NCBI RefSeq assembly: GCF_003182475.1
Contig: NZ_QGTS01000007.1
Coordinates: forward strand, 124,001 to 188,000
Source: Mangrovibacter plantisponsor
GTDB lineage: Bacteria > Pseudomonadota > Gammaproteobacteria > Enterobacterales > Enterobacteriaceae
DNA length: 64,000 nucleotides
Direction: 5' to 3'
Part shown: one piece after another, positions 1-9,360 of the stretch
How the letters are laid out: each line of letters starts with the position of its first letter
How positions within the stretch are numbered: the stretch's first letter is position 1
Position numbers and translations under genes: made by a program
Notes under the pieces: generated by a model
Databases searched by the model: none
The model's input: only the letters and a program-made list of their open reading frames with translations
What the model was told of the DNA's origin: nothing

Positions 1-1912
1 TGATAACTTTCCCGCGGCGGGAAGCCACCCAGACCAGTTGCTGGTCTTTCACGCCAAGGCGTTGCGCATCTTCCGGGTTGAGTTGTACAAAGCCAGGTTC
101 ATCTGCCAGCGTTTGCAGTGCCGCACAGTTACCGGTCATAGAACGGCAAGAGTAGTGGCCCACTTCACGCACGGTGCACAATACCAGCGGGTAGTCGTTA
201 TCCGGCACTTCAGCCGGTGCGCGCCACTGTGCAGCAAACAATTTACCTTTGCCGCTATCGGTATCGAACTTGTTACCTTTGTACAGGTACTGGGTACCCG
301 GGTGGTCAAGCGTTGGGCAAGGCCACTGAACGTGCCCCATATCACCCATTTTTTCGTAGGTTACGCCATAGAACAGCGGGCACAACTCACGCAACTCATC
401 CCAAATTTGCTGGTTGTTTTCATAGTGCATGGGGTAACCCATTGCTGTCGCAAGCAGGCTGATAATTTCCCAGTCACGTTTCACGTTGTACTGCGGTTCA
501 ATGGCTTTTTCGAAACGCTGGAAACCACGGTCAGCACAAGTGAAGACACCACCATGCTCACCCCAGGAGGTAGCAGGCAGCAGCACATCGGCCACTTCGG
601 CGGTTTTAGTCAGGAAGATATCCTGCACGACAACAAAATCGAGCGCTTCAAACCCTTTACGCACCAGGCCCAGGTCGGCTTCAGTTTGCAGCGGGTCTTC
701 GCCCATGATGTAGTAGGCTTTGATTTTCCCTTCCAGCGCCAGGTGTGGCACTTCGGTAATGCGGGTACCCACTTTGTCATCCATGATTGCCGGGTCAATA
801 TTCCAGGCTTTGGCAAACTTGGCACGCACATCGGCGTCGGTAACATCCTGGTAGCCCGGGAACTGGTTAGGCAGAACCCCCATGTCACAGGCACCCTGTA
901 CGTTGTTCTGACCACGAACCGGGCCAACACCAACATTTTCACGACCCAGGTTACCGGTCAGCAGCGCAAGGCTTGCGAGACCTTTAACCACATCAACAGC
1001 CTGGCCAAACTGAGTAACACCCATACCCCACATGATAGTGGCGGAAGGTGCCGCGGCATAAGTACGCATCGCCTGGCGAATTTGCTGCGCGCTAACCCCA
1101 GTCAGGTGTTCTACAGCTTCCGGTGCGTAGTCTTTTACCACTTCACGGTAAGCATCCAGACCTTCGGTATATTTCGCAACATACTCTTTGTCGTAGAGGT
1201 TTTCTTCCAGCAGGACATAAGCGAAGGCATTCACCAGCGCCATGTTACAACCGTTTTTAATTTGCAAATGCTGGTCAGCGATACGGGCGGTTTCAATGCG
1301 ACGCGGGTCGCAAACAATAATTTTGGCGCCATTTTCTTTGGCTTTAATCACCCGGCGCGCCACGATTGGGTGTGAATCCGCACAGTTGTAACCAATTACC
1401 AGCAGGCAACGTGAATTCTCAATGTCACCAATGGAATTACTCATTGCCCCATTACCTAATGCTGCCTGCAAACCGGCAACAGACGGGCCATGGCACACAC
1501 GCGCACAGCAATCGACGTTATTGGTATTGAGCACCGCACGGGCAAACTTCTGCATCACAAAGTTAGTTTCGTTACCCGTACCACGAGAAGAACCGGTGGT
1601 CATGATAGAACGCGGGCCATATTTGGCTTTGATATCACTTAAACGTTTTGCGGTGTAGCTGATAGCTTCTTCCCAGGAAACAGGCTGAAGTTTGCCACCT
1701 TTTTCATAGCGGATCATTGGCTGCTGGAGGCGTGGTGTCAGCAGTTTGGTATCGTTCAGGAAGTCCCAGCCATAGTAGCCTTTAAGGCACAATTCATTCT
1801 GGTTGGTTTTGCCATCAGCCGCTTCAGCACGGATGATTTTGTTGTTTTCAACGACAAGTTTCAGTTTGCAGCCTGCTCCGCAATAGGGGCAAACACTGGT
1901 AATCTTTTTCAT
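1..1912 (-). CDS. fdhF: Formate dehydrogenase H, cysteine form (3' end outside window)
   Basis: Molybdopterin formate dehydrogenase that oxidises formate to CO2 and feeds electrons to hydrogenase 3 on the cytoplasmic side of the inner membrane. The N-terminus has the 4Fe-4S ligands C8, C11, C15 and C42 (VCPYCGAGC, then LCLKGYYGWDF). Codon 140, the selenocysteine position of E. coli FdhF, is TGC (plus positions 1493-1495) in the context CARV-C-HGPSVAG, so the enzyme is a Cys form needing no UGA recoding. Neighbouring His141 and Arg333 (in GPVRGQNNVQG) are kept. About 637 codons are visible out of the usual 715, so roughly the last 80 residues lie beyond the left edge. It follows hydN by 37 nt and is probably cotranscribed with it from the sigma-54 promoter upstream of hydN. 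Identity is very secure; only the active-site swap is unusual. Confidence 0.97.
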   Translation of the reverse strand, partial: MKKITSVCPYCGAGCKLKLVVENNKIIRAEAADGKTNQNELCLKGYYGWDFLNDTKLLTPRLQQPMIRYEKGGKLQPVSWEEAISYTAKRLSDIKAKYGPRSIMTTGSSRGTGNETNFVMQKFARAVLNTNNVDCCARVCHGPSVAGLQAALGNGAMSNSIGDIENSRCLLVIGYNCADSHPIVARRVIKAKENGAKIIVCDPRRIETARIADQHLQIKNGCNMALVNAFAYVLLEENLYDKEYVAKYTEGLDAYREVVKDYAPEAVEHLTGVSAQQIRQAMRTYAAAPSATIMWGMGVTQFGQAVDVVKGLASLALLTGNLGRENVGVGPVRGQNNVQGACDMGVLPNQFPGYQDVTDADVRAKFAKAWNIDPAIMDDKVGTRITEVPHLALEGKIKAYYIMGEDPLQTEADLGLVRKGFEALDFVVVQDIFLTKTAEVADVLLPATSWGEHGGVFTCADRGFQRFEKAIEPQYNVKRDWEIISLLATAMGYPMHYENNQQIWDELRELCPLFYGVTYEKMGDMGHVQWPCPTLDHPGTQYLYKGNKFDTDSGKGKLFAAQWRAPAEVPDNDYPLVLCTVREVGHYSCRSMTGNCAALQTLADEPGFVQLNPEDAQRLGVKDQQLVWVASRRGKVI

Positions 1913-1949
1913 CTATAACAGACCTGTTAAAAGTTGAAAGTCACTGAGA

Positions 1950-2495
1950 TTAAAACATCAGCGATGTGGTGGTATCCAGAGCAGCACGGCGGCGTTTTTC
2001 CGCACTCATTGACTCCAGCTTATTTCTGTCGACACAAACAATTGCGTTGGTCGGGCAGGCCTCAACACAGGCAGGGCCATTTTCACGGTGAAAACACAGG
2101 TCACATTTGTGCGCTTCTGCTTTTTCAGCCTGAATATTCAGCCCGGCACCGCTGTTACGCACTACCGGTTTCACGACGACATCCATCGCGCCATAGGGGC
2201 AGGCAACAACACAGGTTTTACAACCAATGCAGCGTTCTTGCATAACATGAACAAAACCTTTATCGCGGCTGATGGCGCCGTTCGGGCAAACATTGGCACA
2301 GGGAGCATCTTCACACTGGCGGCACATGGTTGCCGTCGAAACGTTGACGCCTTTAATAACGTGAATGCGTGGTTGAAAAGTCTGTGGCGTCAGCGCAGCG
2401 CAATCCTGGTTTTCCTGGTGAGATACCACACATGCCACTTCACATGTGCGACACCCGATACATTTGCTCGCATCAGCAAGGATGAAACGGTTCAT
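1950..2495 (-). CDS. hydN: Ferredoxin-like electron-transfer subunit HydN
   Basis: Polyferredoxin of the HydN/HycB type, 181 aa, that probably passes electrons from formate dehydrogenase H to the hydrogenase 3 complex. It starts MNRFILADASKCIGCRTC and carries four cysteine clusters typical of four 4Fe-4S centres: C12/15/18/22, then CRQCEDAPCANVCP, CIGCKTCVVACPYG, and CDLCFHRENGPACVEACP. The gene lies 37 nt upstream of fdhF on the same strand and has its own sigma-54 promoter and FhlA-type inverted repeat upstream. HycB in the same locus is a paralogue with the same layout. The tight link to fdhF, rather than to hypF as in E. coli K-12, supports a role in formate oxidation. Confidence 0.93.
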   Translation of the reverse strand: MNRFILADASKCIGCRTCEVACVVSHQENQDCAALTPQTFQPRIHVIKGVNVSTATMCRQCEDAPCANVCPNGAISRDKGFVHVMQERCIGCKTCVVACPYGAMDVVVKPVVRNSGAGLNIQAEKAEAHKCDLCFHRENGPACVEACPTNAIVCVDRNKLESMSAEKRRRAALDTTTSLMF

Positions 2496-2534
2496 CTACT
2501 TCTCCAGCAGTAATAGTGGTTTCCGCGCTTATTA

Positions 2535-2550
2535 AGCACGTTTCATGCCA
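2535..2550 (-). promoter_or_regulatory. Sigma-54 promoter of hydN-fdhF
   Basis: On the minus strand this reads TGGCAT-GAAAC-GTGC, with GG and GC exactly ten bases apart as in -24/-12 promoters. Transcription should start near 2524, about 29 nt ahead of the hydN ATG. An inverted repeat centred about 94 bp upstream of that start is the likely FhlA site. Confidence 0.8.
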
Positions 2551-2601
2551 ACTATTAATGCATTGTTATTTAACGATTTTATTTTTTATTTTTGCCAAAA
2601 A

Positions 2602-2633
2602 AAATGTCATCGACACAAGTGACGATGACATTT
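2602..2633. promoter_or_regulatory. Probable FhlA upstream activator site for hydN-fdhF
   Basis: Perfect 11-bp inverted repeat (AAATGTCATCG / CGATGACATTT) with a 10-nt spacer. It sits at enhancer distance from the -24/-12 promoter. The words CGATGAC and AATGTC recur in the hycA-hypA intergenic region of this window, which supports binding by the same activator, FhlA. No other protein-binding role is evident. Confidence 0.72.
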
Positions 2634-2656
2634 GACAACATGATGACAGCTAAAAA

Positions 2657-3124
2657 TCAGCAGTCTGGCTCCAGTAAGGCAAAGCCGCCCTGCCCTTCCC
2701 AACTGGCAAGCCGGGCATAAACTTCATCCACGGCAGCAATCACCGGAGCCGTCATGGGGTAATAAAAACCCACGATATCGGGTTGGATACCGAGGAAAAT
2801 CACCTCGCCCACATCCTCTTTGATTTGGTCAACCAAATAGTTCAGCGGCATATTATGGGTGGTCATCATAAACATTTCGGCAATATCATCCGGGTTGATA
2901 ACCCGGATTTCGCCTGGGTTGAGCCCCATTTCTGTGGCATCAACCAGCAGCAGGCGGTCTGGCCGTAATTCACGAATCGCCACAACATCATTTTCCGGGG
3001 CGCTGCCGCCATCTATCAGCACCCAGTTACCCTGAGGAGCTGCACGAAAGCGCTCGGCCAGTAACGGACCGGCGCCGTCATCGCCCATCATGCTGTTGCC
3101 AACACATAACAATACGTCAGTCAT
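2657..3124 (-). CDS. hycI: Hydrogenase 3 maturation endopeptidase HycI
   Basis: Nickel-dependent protease, 155 aa, that removes the C-terminal extension of HycE after nickel insertion. The three residues that probe nickel in the family are at the expected positions: D16 (GNSMMGDDGAGP), D62 (LLLVDATEMG) and H90 (MTTHNMP). The substrate HycE in this window has the matching 32-residue tail. The start overlaps the end of hycH by 8 nt, so translation is probably coupled. It is the last gene of the hyc operon; hydN-fdhF follows under its own promoter. Confidence 0.96.
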   Translation of the reverse strand: MTDVLLCVGNSMMGDDGAGPLLAERFRAAPQGNWVLIDGGSAPENDVVAIRELRPDRLLLVDATEMGLNPGEIRVINPDDIAEMFMMTTHNMPLNYLVDQIKEDVGEVIFLGIQPDIVGFYYPMTAPVIAAVDEVYARLASWEGQGGFALLEPDC

Positions 3125-3527
3125 GTTGCCTCCTGACCATCAGGTACACTGCCGGCTCCTGGTGAATAGCCTGCAACATTGCCAGCATTTGCTCGCTCCA
3201 GCTTTGTTGCTCCGGCGTTTGCTGGCTGCGGGCGTTATCAAACGCGTAAGCCAGCATGTCGACATGGGTACTGTCGATAACGATTTCACCATAACGCGGC
3301 ACACCTTCCATTTTACGCCGCGCCTGGCTACCCGCTTCGAGTGTTGCCACCCATGCCTGGTAAGCCGGATAAGGGCACGTCAACGCGGCCTTCAGGCAGT
3401 CGATCACCCCCAGATGGTGGCCAATCGCCAGGCTGTAATACACCACTTGTTGGGCATCTGCGGGCGTATTGTCGTTTTCATCGACAAATTTGCGGCTCAA
3501 CTGGCTGAACACCACGGTTTCACTCAT
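3117..3527 (-). CDS. hycH: Formate hydrogenlyase maturation protein HycH
   Basis: Protein of 136 aa, the same length as E. coli HycH. It is needed for maturation of hydrogenase 3 but is not a structural subunit of the final complex; its chemistry is not known. It begins [20 protein letters not shown] and shows no metal-binding motif or membrane segment. It overlaps both neighbours (hycG by one base, hycI by 8 nt), placing it in the hyc operon. Confidence 0.93.
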   Translation of the reverse strand: MSETVVFSQLSRKFVDENDNTPADAQQVVYYSLAIGHHLGVIDCLKAALTCPYPAYQAWVATLEAGSQARRKMEGVPRYGEIVIDSTHVDMLAYAFDNARSQQTPEQQSWSEQMLAMLQAIHQEPAVYLMVRRQHD

Positions 3528-4291
3528 CAGACACGCTCCCCGGCCACCAGATTTTGCAGATTGCCAACAATTTCACTCAGGCGCGGATCATTTTCGCTCG
3601 ACAACCAGCTCCCCACTTTATCTTCACCCTGTGCCAGCATACGCAGGTAATCATTGGCAATCTGGCGGCCATAGCGGTAGCCCGCCAGGCGGCGCGCTTC
3701 ACGCTCAATACGCACACGCAACGGCTGAACCATATCCGGGTGTAATAACTGTGCAGGCAGGTTATCCACTTCTCCCGGCAAACGGGCATGAATTTTCTGC
3801 TCCAACAACCCTAACGCCATGGCAAAACCATACAGTGTGGCTGCAGGTGTCGGCGGGCAACCTGGAATATAGACATCAACCGGCACTATTTTGTCGGTAC
3901 CGCCCCAGACGCAATACAGGTCATGGAAGATGCCACCACTGTTGCCACAGGCACCGTAAGAAATACAGATTTTCGGATCCGGAGCTGATTCCCAGGCCCG
4001 CAACGCCGGTGAGCGCATCGCACGAGTAACCGCGCCAGTGAATAACAGGATGTCGGCATGACGTGGTGATGGCACAACCTTAATCCCGAAGCGTTCAGCG
4101 TCGAACAGCGGTGAAATAGTGGCGAAGATTTCAATTTCACAACCGTTGCAACCGCCGCAGTCCACCCGGTAAACATAGGCAGAGCGTTTGATTTTTTTCA
4201 GCAACGACGTTTTCATCTGCGCAATGGATTCATCCACTGTCATGGGAACCGGTATCCCGTTGGCGTCGCGTGGCCCTAACAGGTTGCTCAT
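3527..4291 (-). CDS. hycG: Hydrogenase 3 small subunit-like protein HycG
   Basis: Iron-sulfur subunit of the membrane-bound hydrogenase 3, 254 aa, related to complex I subunit NuoB. It carries the proximal 4Fe-4S cluster next to the NiFe site of HycE. Ligand cysteines are visible as C45 and C51 ([12 protein letters not shown]), C115 ([10 protein letters not shown]) and C145 (PGCPPTPA). The start overlaps the hycF stop and its own stop overlaps the hycH start, each by a base or so, typical of translationally coupled genes. Confidence 0.96.
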   Translation of the reverse strand: MSNLLGPRDANGIPVPMTVDESIAQMKTSLLKKIKRSAYVYRVDCGGCNGCEIEIFATISPLFDAERFGIKVVPSPRHADILLFTGAVTRAMRSPALRAWESAPDPKICISYGACGNSGGIFHDLYCVWGGTDKIVPVDVYIPGCPPTPAATLYGFAMALGLLEQKIHARLPGEVDNLPAQLLHPDMVQPLRVRIEREARRLAGYRYGRQIANDYLRMLAQGEDKVGSWLSSENDPRLSEIVGNLQNLVAGERV

Positions 4292-4833
4292 CAGCTGGCC
4301 TCCTTCATCTGGCGGCTGAAATCAATTTTATCTGACGGCGCAAGGCACTGCTGACGCTTGCAGTCCGGGCAGGTTTCAAAACTTTCCCGGCGTGATTCCG
4401 CGCGCGGGTCGCCCTCATGGGCTAACAAAGCAATGGCGTAATCAATCTCTTTTTGTACCGCAAAAGGCTTGCCGCATTCCCGGCAATGGCACAGGTCAAA
4501 ACGCGCCTGCTGGAGGAAATCCTCTTTACGCCATACGGCAAGTTCATACTCCTGGGAGAGCTTAATTGCGGCTGTCGGGCAAACTTCTTCGCACCGGCCA
4601 CAAAAAATGCAGCGCCCAAGGTTAAACTGCCAGGCTTGCTGATCAGTTGCCAGGTCAGTTTCCACACTCAGTGCGTTAGACGGGCAGGCATTGACGCAGG
4701 CTGCACAACCAATGCATTGCTGGGGGTTATGTTGTGGCTTACCCCGGAAATTTTTATCAACCTCAATCGGGCTGAGCGGGTAGCTTTGTGTTGCCACCCC
4801 GGTTTTCAACGCTTTTTTGATAAACGTAAACAT
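4291..4833 (-). CDS. hycF: Hydrogenase 3 ferredoxin-like subunit HycF
   Basis: Electron-transfer subunit related to NuoI, 180 aa. Two 4Fe-4S ferredoxin motifs are visible (C40/43/46/50 and C75/78/81/85). A C-terminal Cys-rich part follows (CHCREC near 115-120 and CPDC near 155-158, then C163) that may bind a further metal. An upstream in-frame ATG would add 12 residues. The chosen ATG gives MFTFIKK, the family N-terminus, and lies 5 nt from a GAGGAG ribosome-binding site, whereas the adjacent earlier ATG is too close. Confidence 0.94.
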   Translation of the reverse strand: MFTFIKKALKTGVATQSYPLSPIEVDKNFRGKPQHNPQQCIGCAACVNACPSNALSVETDLATDQQAWQFNLGRCIFCGRCEEVCPTAAIKLSQEYELAVWRKEDFLQQARFDLCHCRECGKPFAVQKEIDYAIALLAHEGDPRAESRRESFETCPDCKRQQCLAPSDKIDFSRQMKEAS

Positions 4834-4874
4834 CATTGCTCCTCTGCGCCCGCCAAACGCGGGCGCCAAAGACG

Positions 4875-6584
4875 TTATTTCAGTGGCGAGTTTTTGCGTT
4901 CAATGCTGTAACGTTCGAGCTCTTTATATGGCACAACTTTGCTCTTACGTTTACGCACATCCACTACCGTCATACGGTCCGTACAGGAGTAGCACGGGTC
5001 AAGACTGCCGATAATCAACGGTGCGTCAGACACGGTATTACCGCGCAACATGTAACGCAGAGTTGGCCAGTTGGCATAAGTCGCGGCACGGCAGCGCCAG
5101 CGATACAATTTCTGGTTGTCGCCAGTCATACTCCAGTGGATATCATCGCCACGCGGCGCTTCAGCAAAGCCTAAAGCGAAGCGGTGGGGAATATACGTGA
5201 AGCCTTCCACCATCAGCGGGCCACCCGGCAGGTTATCCAGACCGAAGTCAATCATATTCAGCGCGGTAAACACTTCGTTAATCCGCACTTTGAGGCGGGA
5301 AATAACATCGCAGCCCTGCTCGCTGTGGACTTCCATTGGCAGTAATCCATAGCCGACAAACGGGTGATCCGCACGGGTATCACGGGCATGCCCACTGGCA
5401 CGCACCATTGGGCCCACGTTACTGAAGTCACGGGCGATTTGCGGGTCAAGGCGGCCAATCCCCACGGTACGCTGTTCAATATTTGGCGTGCTTAGCAGAA
5501 TATCGACCAGATCCTGCACGTCACGGCGCATTTGCTGAGCCAGTTTACGTGTCTGAATCATGTCGTCTTTGAGCATGTCGCGGCGAATACCGCCAATCAG
5601 GTTCAGGCCATAGGTTTTACGCGCACCGGTCAGGATCTCGGCCATTTTCATGGAATGCTCACGCACCTTGAAGAACTGCATAAAGCCGGAATCAAAACCC
5701 ACAAAGTGGCAGGCCAGCCCCAGGTTGAGCAGGTGGCTGTGCAGGCGTTCCACTTCCAGCAGAATGGCGCGGATCATCTGTGCCCTTTCCGGCACCTGAA
5801 TCCCCATGGCATTTTCCACAGAGGTGGTATAGGCCGTGCTGTGTGCAAAACCGCAAATGCCACACACCCGGTCAGACAGGAATGTCACTTCGTTGTAACC
5901 CATGCGGGTTTCAGCCAGTTTTTCCATACCACGGTGGACGTAGAACAACCGGTAGTCGGCATCAATGATGTTCTCGCCATCAACAAACAGGCGGAAATGC
6001 CCTGGTTCATCCGAGGTGACATGCAGCGGGCCAATCGGCACCACATTGTTTTTCTTGTCGCCCAGTTCATTAATGAACGGGTAAGTTTCCTGATCGGTGG
6101 TCGGTGCAGGGCGCTGGCGGTAGTCCATGCTGTCTTTGCGCAGCGGATACAAATCATCCGGCCAGTCATCAGGCAGTACCAGGCGGCGCTCATCGGGCAA
6201 CCCGACAGGCTGCAGGCCATACATATCGCGCACTTCACGCTCGCCCCACACCGCAGCCGGTACTCGTGGCGTTACCGCCGGGTACTCCAGTTTCACCGGG
6301 TCTACTTCAACACGAACCGTAATCCAGCAACGCACGCCCTGCTCCATCGACAGCACATAGTAGACCGCGTAGTTACCACACAACTGGCGTTCGTCATTAC
6401 CAAACAACACTGACAACCATCCACCTTGTTGGTAGTAGAGATGTTCCACCACCTCAGGCAGCCGGTCGACCTTAACCGTTAATGTTATCTGGTCTTTGGT
6501 CTGCCAGGCTTCTTCCAGGATAACGCCCGGGAAAGCCTGATGTAGCGCAGCAATATACTGCTGGCCGATTTTTTCTTCTGACAT
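4875..6584 (-). CDS. hycE: Hydrogenase 3 large (catalytic) subunit HycE
   Basis: NiFe catalytic subunit of formate hydrogenlyase, 569 aa, that reduces protons to H2. The N-terminal part resembles NuoC and the rest NuoD. The Ni-Fe ligands are present as RVCGICGFAHS in the middle and DPCYSCTDR near the C-terminus. The 32 residues after R537, beginning MTVVDVRK, form the tail removed by HycI; length and cleavage site match E. coli HycE. A short 41-nt gap separates it from hycF. No key residue is missing. Confidence 0.97.
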   Translation of the reverse strand: MSEEKIGQQYIAALHQAFPGVILEEAWQTKDQITLTVKVDRLPEVVEHLYYQQGGWLSVLFGNDERQLCGNYAVYYVLSMEQGVRCWITVRVEVDPVKLEYPAVTPRVPAAVWGEREVRDMYGLQPVGLPDERRLVLPDDWPDDLYPLRKDSMDYRQRPAPTTDQETYPFINELGDKKNNVVPIGPLHVTSDEPGHFRLFVDGENIIDADYRLFYVHRGMEKLAETRMGYNEVTFLSDRVCGICGFAHSTAYTTSVENAMGIQVPERAQMIRAILLEVERLHSHLLNLGLACHFVGFDSGFMQFFKVREHSMKMAEILTGARKTYGLNLIGGIRRDMLKDDMIQTRKLAQQMRRDVQDLVDILLSTPNIEQRTVGIGRLDPQIARDFSNVGPMVRASGHARDTRADHPFVGYGLLPMEVHSEQGCDVISRLKVRINEVFTALNMIDFGLDNLPGGPLMVEGFTYIPHRFALGFAEAPRGDDIHWSMTGDNQKLYRWRCRAATYANWPTLRYMLRGNTVSDAPLIIGSLDPCYSCTDRMTVVDVRKRKSKVVPYKELERYSIERKNSPLK

Positions 6585-6601
6585 GGATACACTCTCTTAA
6601 A

Positions 6602-7528
6602 TCACGCCACCAACAAGGAGACGAACGCTAAAAAGGCAAAGCCGAACCCGGCCCAGGTAACCCGGGAGGTGGCAAGAAAACGCAAACGCGCCATGCTGTT
6701 TTCAAACAGAGCAATCACCAGCACCCCAACCACCAGTTTGACCAGCGCGATAACCACCGCCAGCGCCAGGCCAGACCAGGAGAACTGAGTCATTTGCCCC
6801 CAGGGGATAAAAACCCCAAGAAACATTTGCAGCACCACCAGTTGCTTCAGGCTGATTGCCCATTTCATGACAGCAAACCCGGCACCGCTGTATTCCGATA
6901 ACGGCCCTTCCTGCAGTTCCTGTTCAGCTTCCGCCAGGTCGAACGGCAGTTTGCCCATTTCAATGAATGTGGCGAAGCCACAGGCAACCAGAGCCAGAAC
7001 CAATGGAATGCTGTGGGAAACAGGCCAGTGCGCAATAATCAATGCGATATTGCCAACATTAGTGGAACCAGCCACTAACGCTGCCACCCATAAACCCAAC
7101 AGCAACATGGGTTCAACCAGAACCCCGAGCATTGCCTCACGGCTGGCACCCAGGCCAGTAAACGGGCTGCCGGTATCCAGACCGGCTATGGCGAAGAAAA
7201 AGCGCACAATAGCGAACAGGTAGAGAAGCGTTATCAGGTCACCCAGTGGTGCAAGGGGAGAAGCTATTGTCACCACCGGCAACGCGGTGGCAATCGTCAG
7301 CAACACACCACACATCACAAAAGGTGTCAGGCGGAACACCCAACCAGATGCCGCAGGCGCCACGCTCTGGCGGCCCAACAGCTTAACTAAATCACGGTAT
7401 TCCTGGAGCAGGCCCGGCCCACGGCGGTTATGCAGCCGGGCACGGGCAACGCGCGTCACACCAGCAATCAGGGGAGCCAGTGCAAACAGCACCAGCGCCT
7501 GAATACAGGCCAGTAACACAGTATTCAT
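6602..7528 (-). CDS. hycD: Hydrogenase 3 membrane subunit HycD
   Basis: Integral membrane subunit, 308 aa, related to NuoH, that anchors the soluble arm of formate hydrogenlyase to the inner membrane. Several hydrophobic helices are visible, with the conserved loop ASREAMLGVLVEPML and the motif FDLAEAEQELQEGP near residue 205. The reading frame is open for 28 more codons upstream, but that part would overlap hycC. The start MNTVLLACIQALVLF lies 2 nt after the hycC stop and gives the usual length. Confidence 0.95.
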   Translation of the reverse strand: MNTVLLACIQALVLFALAPLIAGVTRVARARLHNRRGPGLLQEYRDLVKLLGRQSVAPAASGWVFRLTPFVMCGVLLTIATALPVVTIASPLAPLGDLITLLYLFAIVRFFFAIAGLDTGSPFTGLGASREAMLGVLVEPMLLLGLWVAALVAGSTNVGNIALIIAHWPVSHSIPLVLALVACGFATFIEMGKLPFDLAEAEQELQEGPLSEYSGAGFAVMKWAISLKQLVVLQMFLGVFIPWGQMTQFSWSGLALAVVIALVKLVVGVLVIALFENSMARLRFLATSRVTWAGFGFAFLAFVSLLVA

Positions 7529-7530
7529 CT

Positions 7531-9360
7531 TCAGACTCCTCGGGTAATGACAACAACCAGCAATACAGCCAGTTCGATTAAGGCCAGGCGACGGAATACC
7601 CCCGCCACACATTCACTCTGCCAGCCCGGAAACAGACGCACCGGGTTCAACCAGTTACGCAATTTCAGTACCGGAGCAAACGCCCCTTTCACTGGCATGG
7701 CAAAACCGTGAGCCGTAATCACCATTGATTTTTCGTGGTCGTAGCCGCATACCCAGGCCATGCCTTTACTGCGGGCAGCCAGGCGGTCGCCTTTGAGCAA
7801 CAACATCAGCAGGAAAGGCAGGAATGGGCAGGCCACCAGCAGCAATGTCATCATGGGTTGAGAAACGGTGGTATGTGCGGTAACCAGCGGTAATGGCACA
7901 GCCTGTTGCAGTAATGGCAACAGCCAGGGCGCAGCCACACCCGCCACCACGCAGCACAATGCCAGCCCGATAACACTGATGTTCATTAATACCGGTGCAC
8001 TGCGAGACTGTTCAGCGGCGGCGGTACGCGGCGCGCCAAGGAACGTCACGCCATACACTTTCGCCATACACATCACAGCCAGCGCCCCGGTAATGGCCAG
8101 GCCAACAGCCATCAGCGGCCCAAAGAAGCGGCCAATAAACACAGGGGCATTACTCAAATGGAAGAAAGACTGGTAAATCAGCCATTCACCAGCAAAGCCG
8201 TTCAGTGGCGGTAATGCGGCCATCGCCATCAGCCCCACCAGCATGGCGAGAGAAATCGCCGGCATGCGTTTACCCATACCACCAAGCTTCTCAATATCGC
8301 GGTGGCCGGTGCGGAACCATACAGCCCCGGCACCAAGGAATAAGGTGGTTTTAAACAAGCTGTGGTTAATCAGGTGATATAAACCGCCGGTCAGCCCAAG
8401 GGCAATCAGCACGGTGTCATTCAGCGCACAGCCAATCAGCCCAACGCCAAGGCCCAGCAAAATAATGCCGATGTTTTCCAGCGCGTGGTAAGCCAGCAGG
8501 CGGTTAATGTTGTGCTCCATCAGCGCATACAGCCCACCGACAAAGGCAGTTAACATGCCCAGCAACAGCACCACAACACCCCACCAAAGCGGCAACTGGC
8601 TACCCAGTAAAGACAAAGTGAGAATGCCGTACAGGCCCACTTTCAACACCACAGCCGAAAACACTGCCGCTGCTGGCGCAGAAGCATTGGCATGGGCCTG
8701 TGGCACCCAGCCATGCAAGGGAATAATGCCTGCCAGCAGGCCAAAACCCAGCAGGCCAAGGATCCAGATAGCCGGAGTTAACGGAAATGCACTGACCGCG
8801 GGCTGTAAGTCGGCAAAATCCAGGGTGCCGTAACGCGCCCGAAGGAGCCATGCACAAACCGCCAGCAGAACAGTACCCAGGCGGCCCAGTAAGAACCACA
8901 ACTTGCCAGACTGGCTGCACCCGGTAAGAAACACAGCACACAACGCCATGATTTCAGCCATCACAATCAACATGGCGAAATTAGTGGCTGTCACAGCAAG
9001 CAGTGCTGCAGCCATCAGCAAATTCAATAAGAAACCATTGCAACGGACATCTTCATGGCGGTGCCAGGCAATATTGAACACACTGACGAACAGTGACGGA
9101 ATACACAGCGCAATCAGCCAGATACTGCTTAATGCAGTTAGCTGAAACGTCATATGCATAAAGCTGAACGAGCTGACAGCCTGAGGCGCAGCCCCAGTCA
9201 GCACGGCACCTGCCGCCAGGATAGCCATCAGGCTACTGGCCGCGCCACACACCCCGGCCAGCAGGCCACTGAGCGTGCGGGAAAAGGCAAAGAAAAGCGC
9301 CAGCACTGCGGTAATAATAAAACCGAGCACCGCGCCATCCATCAACGACAACGCATTCAT
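7531..9360 (-). CDS. hycC: Hydrogenase 3 membrane subunit HycC
   Basis: Large membrane protein of 609 aa related to proton-translocating complex I subunits NuoL/NuoM. It has multiple hydrophobic helices along its whole length and the family features LHGWVPQAHANASAPAAA and LLAYHALENIGI. It forms the membrane arm of formate hydrogenlyase together with HycD. The start overlaps the hycB stop in an ATGA arrangement. Length is one residue more than E. coli HycC. Confidence 0.96.
   Translation of the reverse strand: MNALSLMDGAVLGFIITAVLALFFAFSRTLSGLLAGVCGAASSLMAILAAGAVLTGAAPQAVSSFSFMHMTFQLTALSSIWLIALCIPSLFVSVFNIAWHRHEDVRCNGFLLNLLMAAALLAVTATNFAMLIVMAEIMALCAVFLTGCSQSGKLWFLLGRLGTVLLAVCAWLLRARYGTLDFADLQPAVSAFPLTPAIWILGLLGFGLLAGIIPLHGWVPQAHANASAPAAAVFSAVVLKVGLYGILTLSLLGSQLPLWWGVVVLLLGMLTAFVGGLYALMEHNINRLLAYHALENIGIILLGLGVGLIGCALNDTVLIALGLTGGLYHLINHSLFKTTLFLGAGAVWFRTGHRDIEKLGGMGKRMPAISLAMLVGLMAMAALPPLNGFAGEWLIYQSFFHLSNAPVFIGRFFGPLMAVGLAITGALAVMCMAKVYGVTFLGAPRTAAAEQSRSAPVLMNISVIGLALCCVVAGVAAPWLLPLLQQAVPLPLVTAHTTVSQPMMTLLLVACPFLPFLLMLLLKGDRLAARSKGMAWVCGYDHEKSMVITAHGFAMPVKGAFAPVLKLRNWLNPVRLFPGWQSECVAGVFRRLALIELAVLLVVVITRGV

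Noticed and set aside
38-1375. Long plus-strand open frame of 445 codons opposite fdhF
   Set aside because: It is the antisense shadow of fdhF; it lacks a ribosome site and any recognisable domain.
1490-1500. A UGA selenocysteine codon in fdhF
   Set aside because: The frame was checked: codon 140 is TGC, and the minus-strand frame is open through it.
5532-6413. Plus-strand frame of 293 codons opposite hycE
   Set aside because: Mirror of a highly conserved gene with strong codon bias; no family features.
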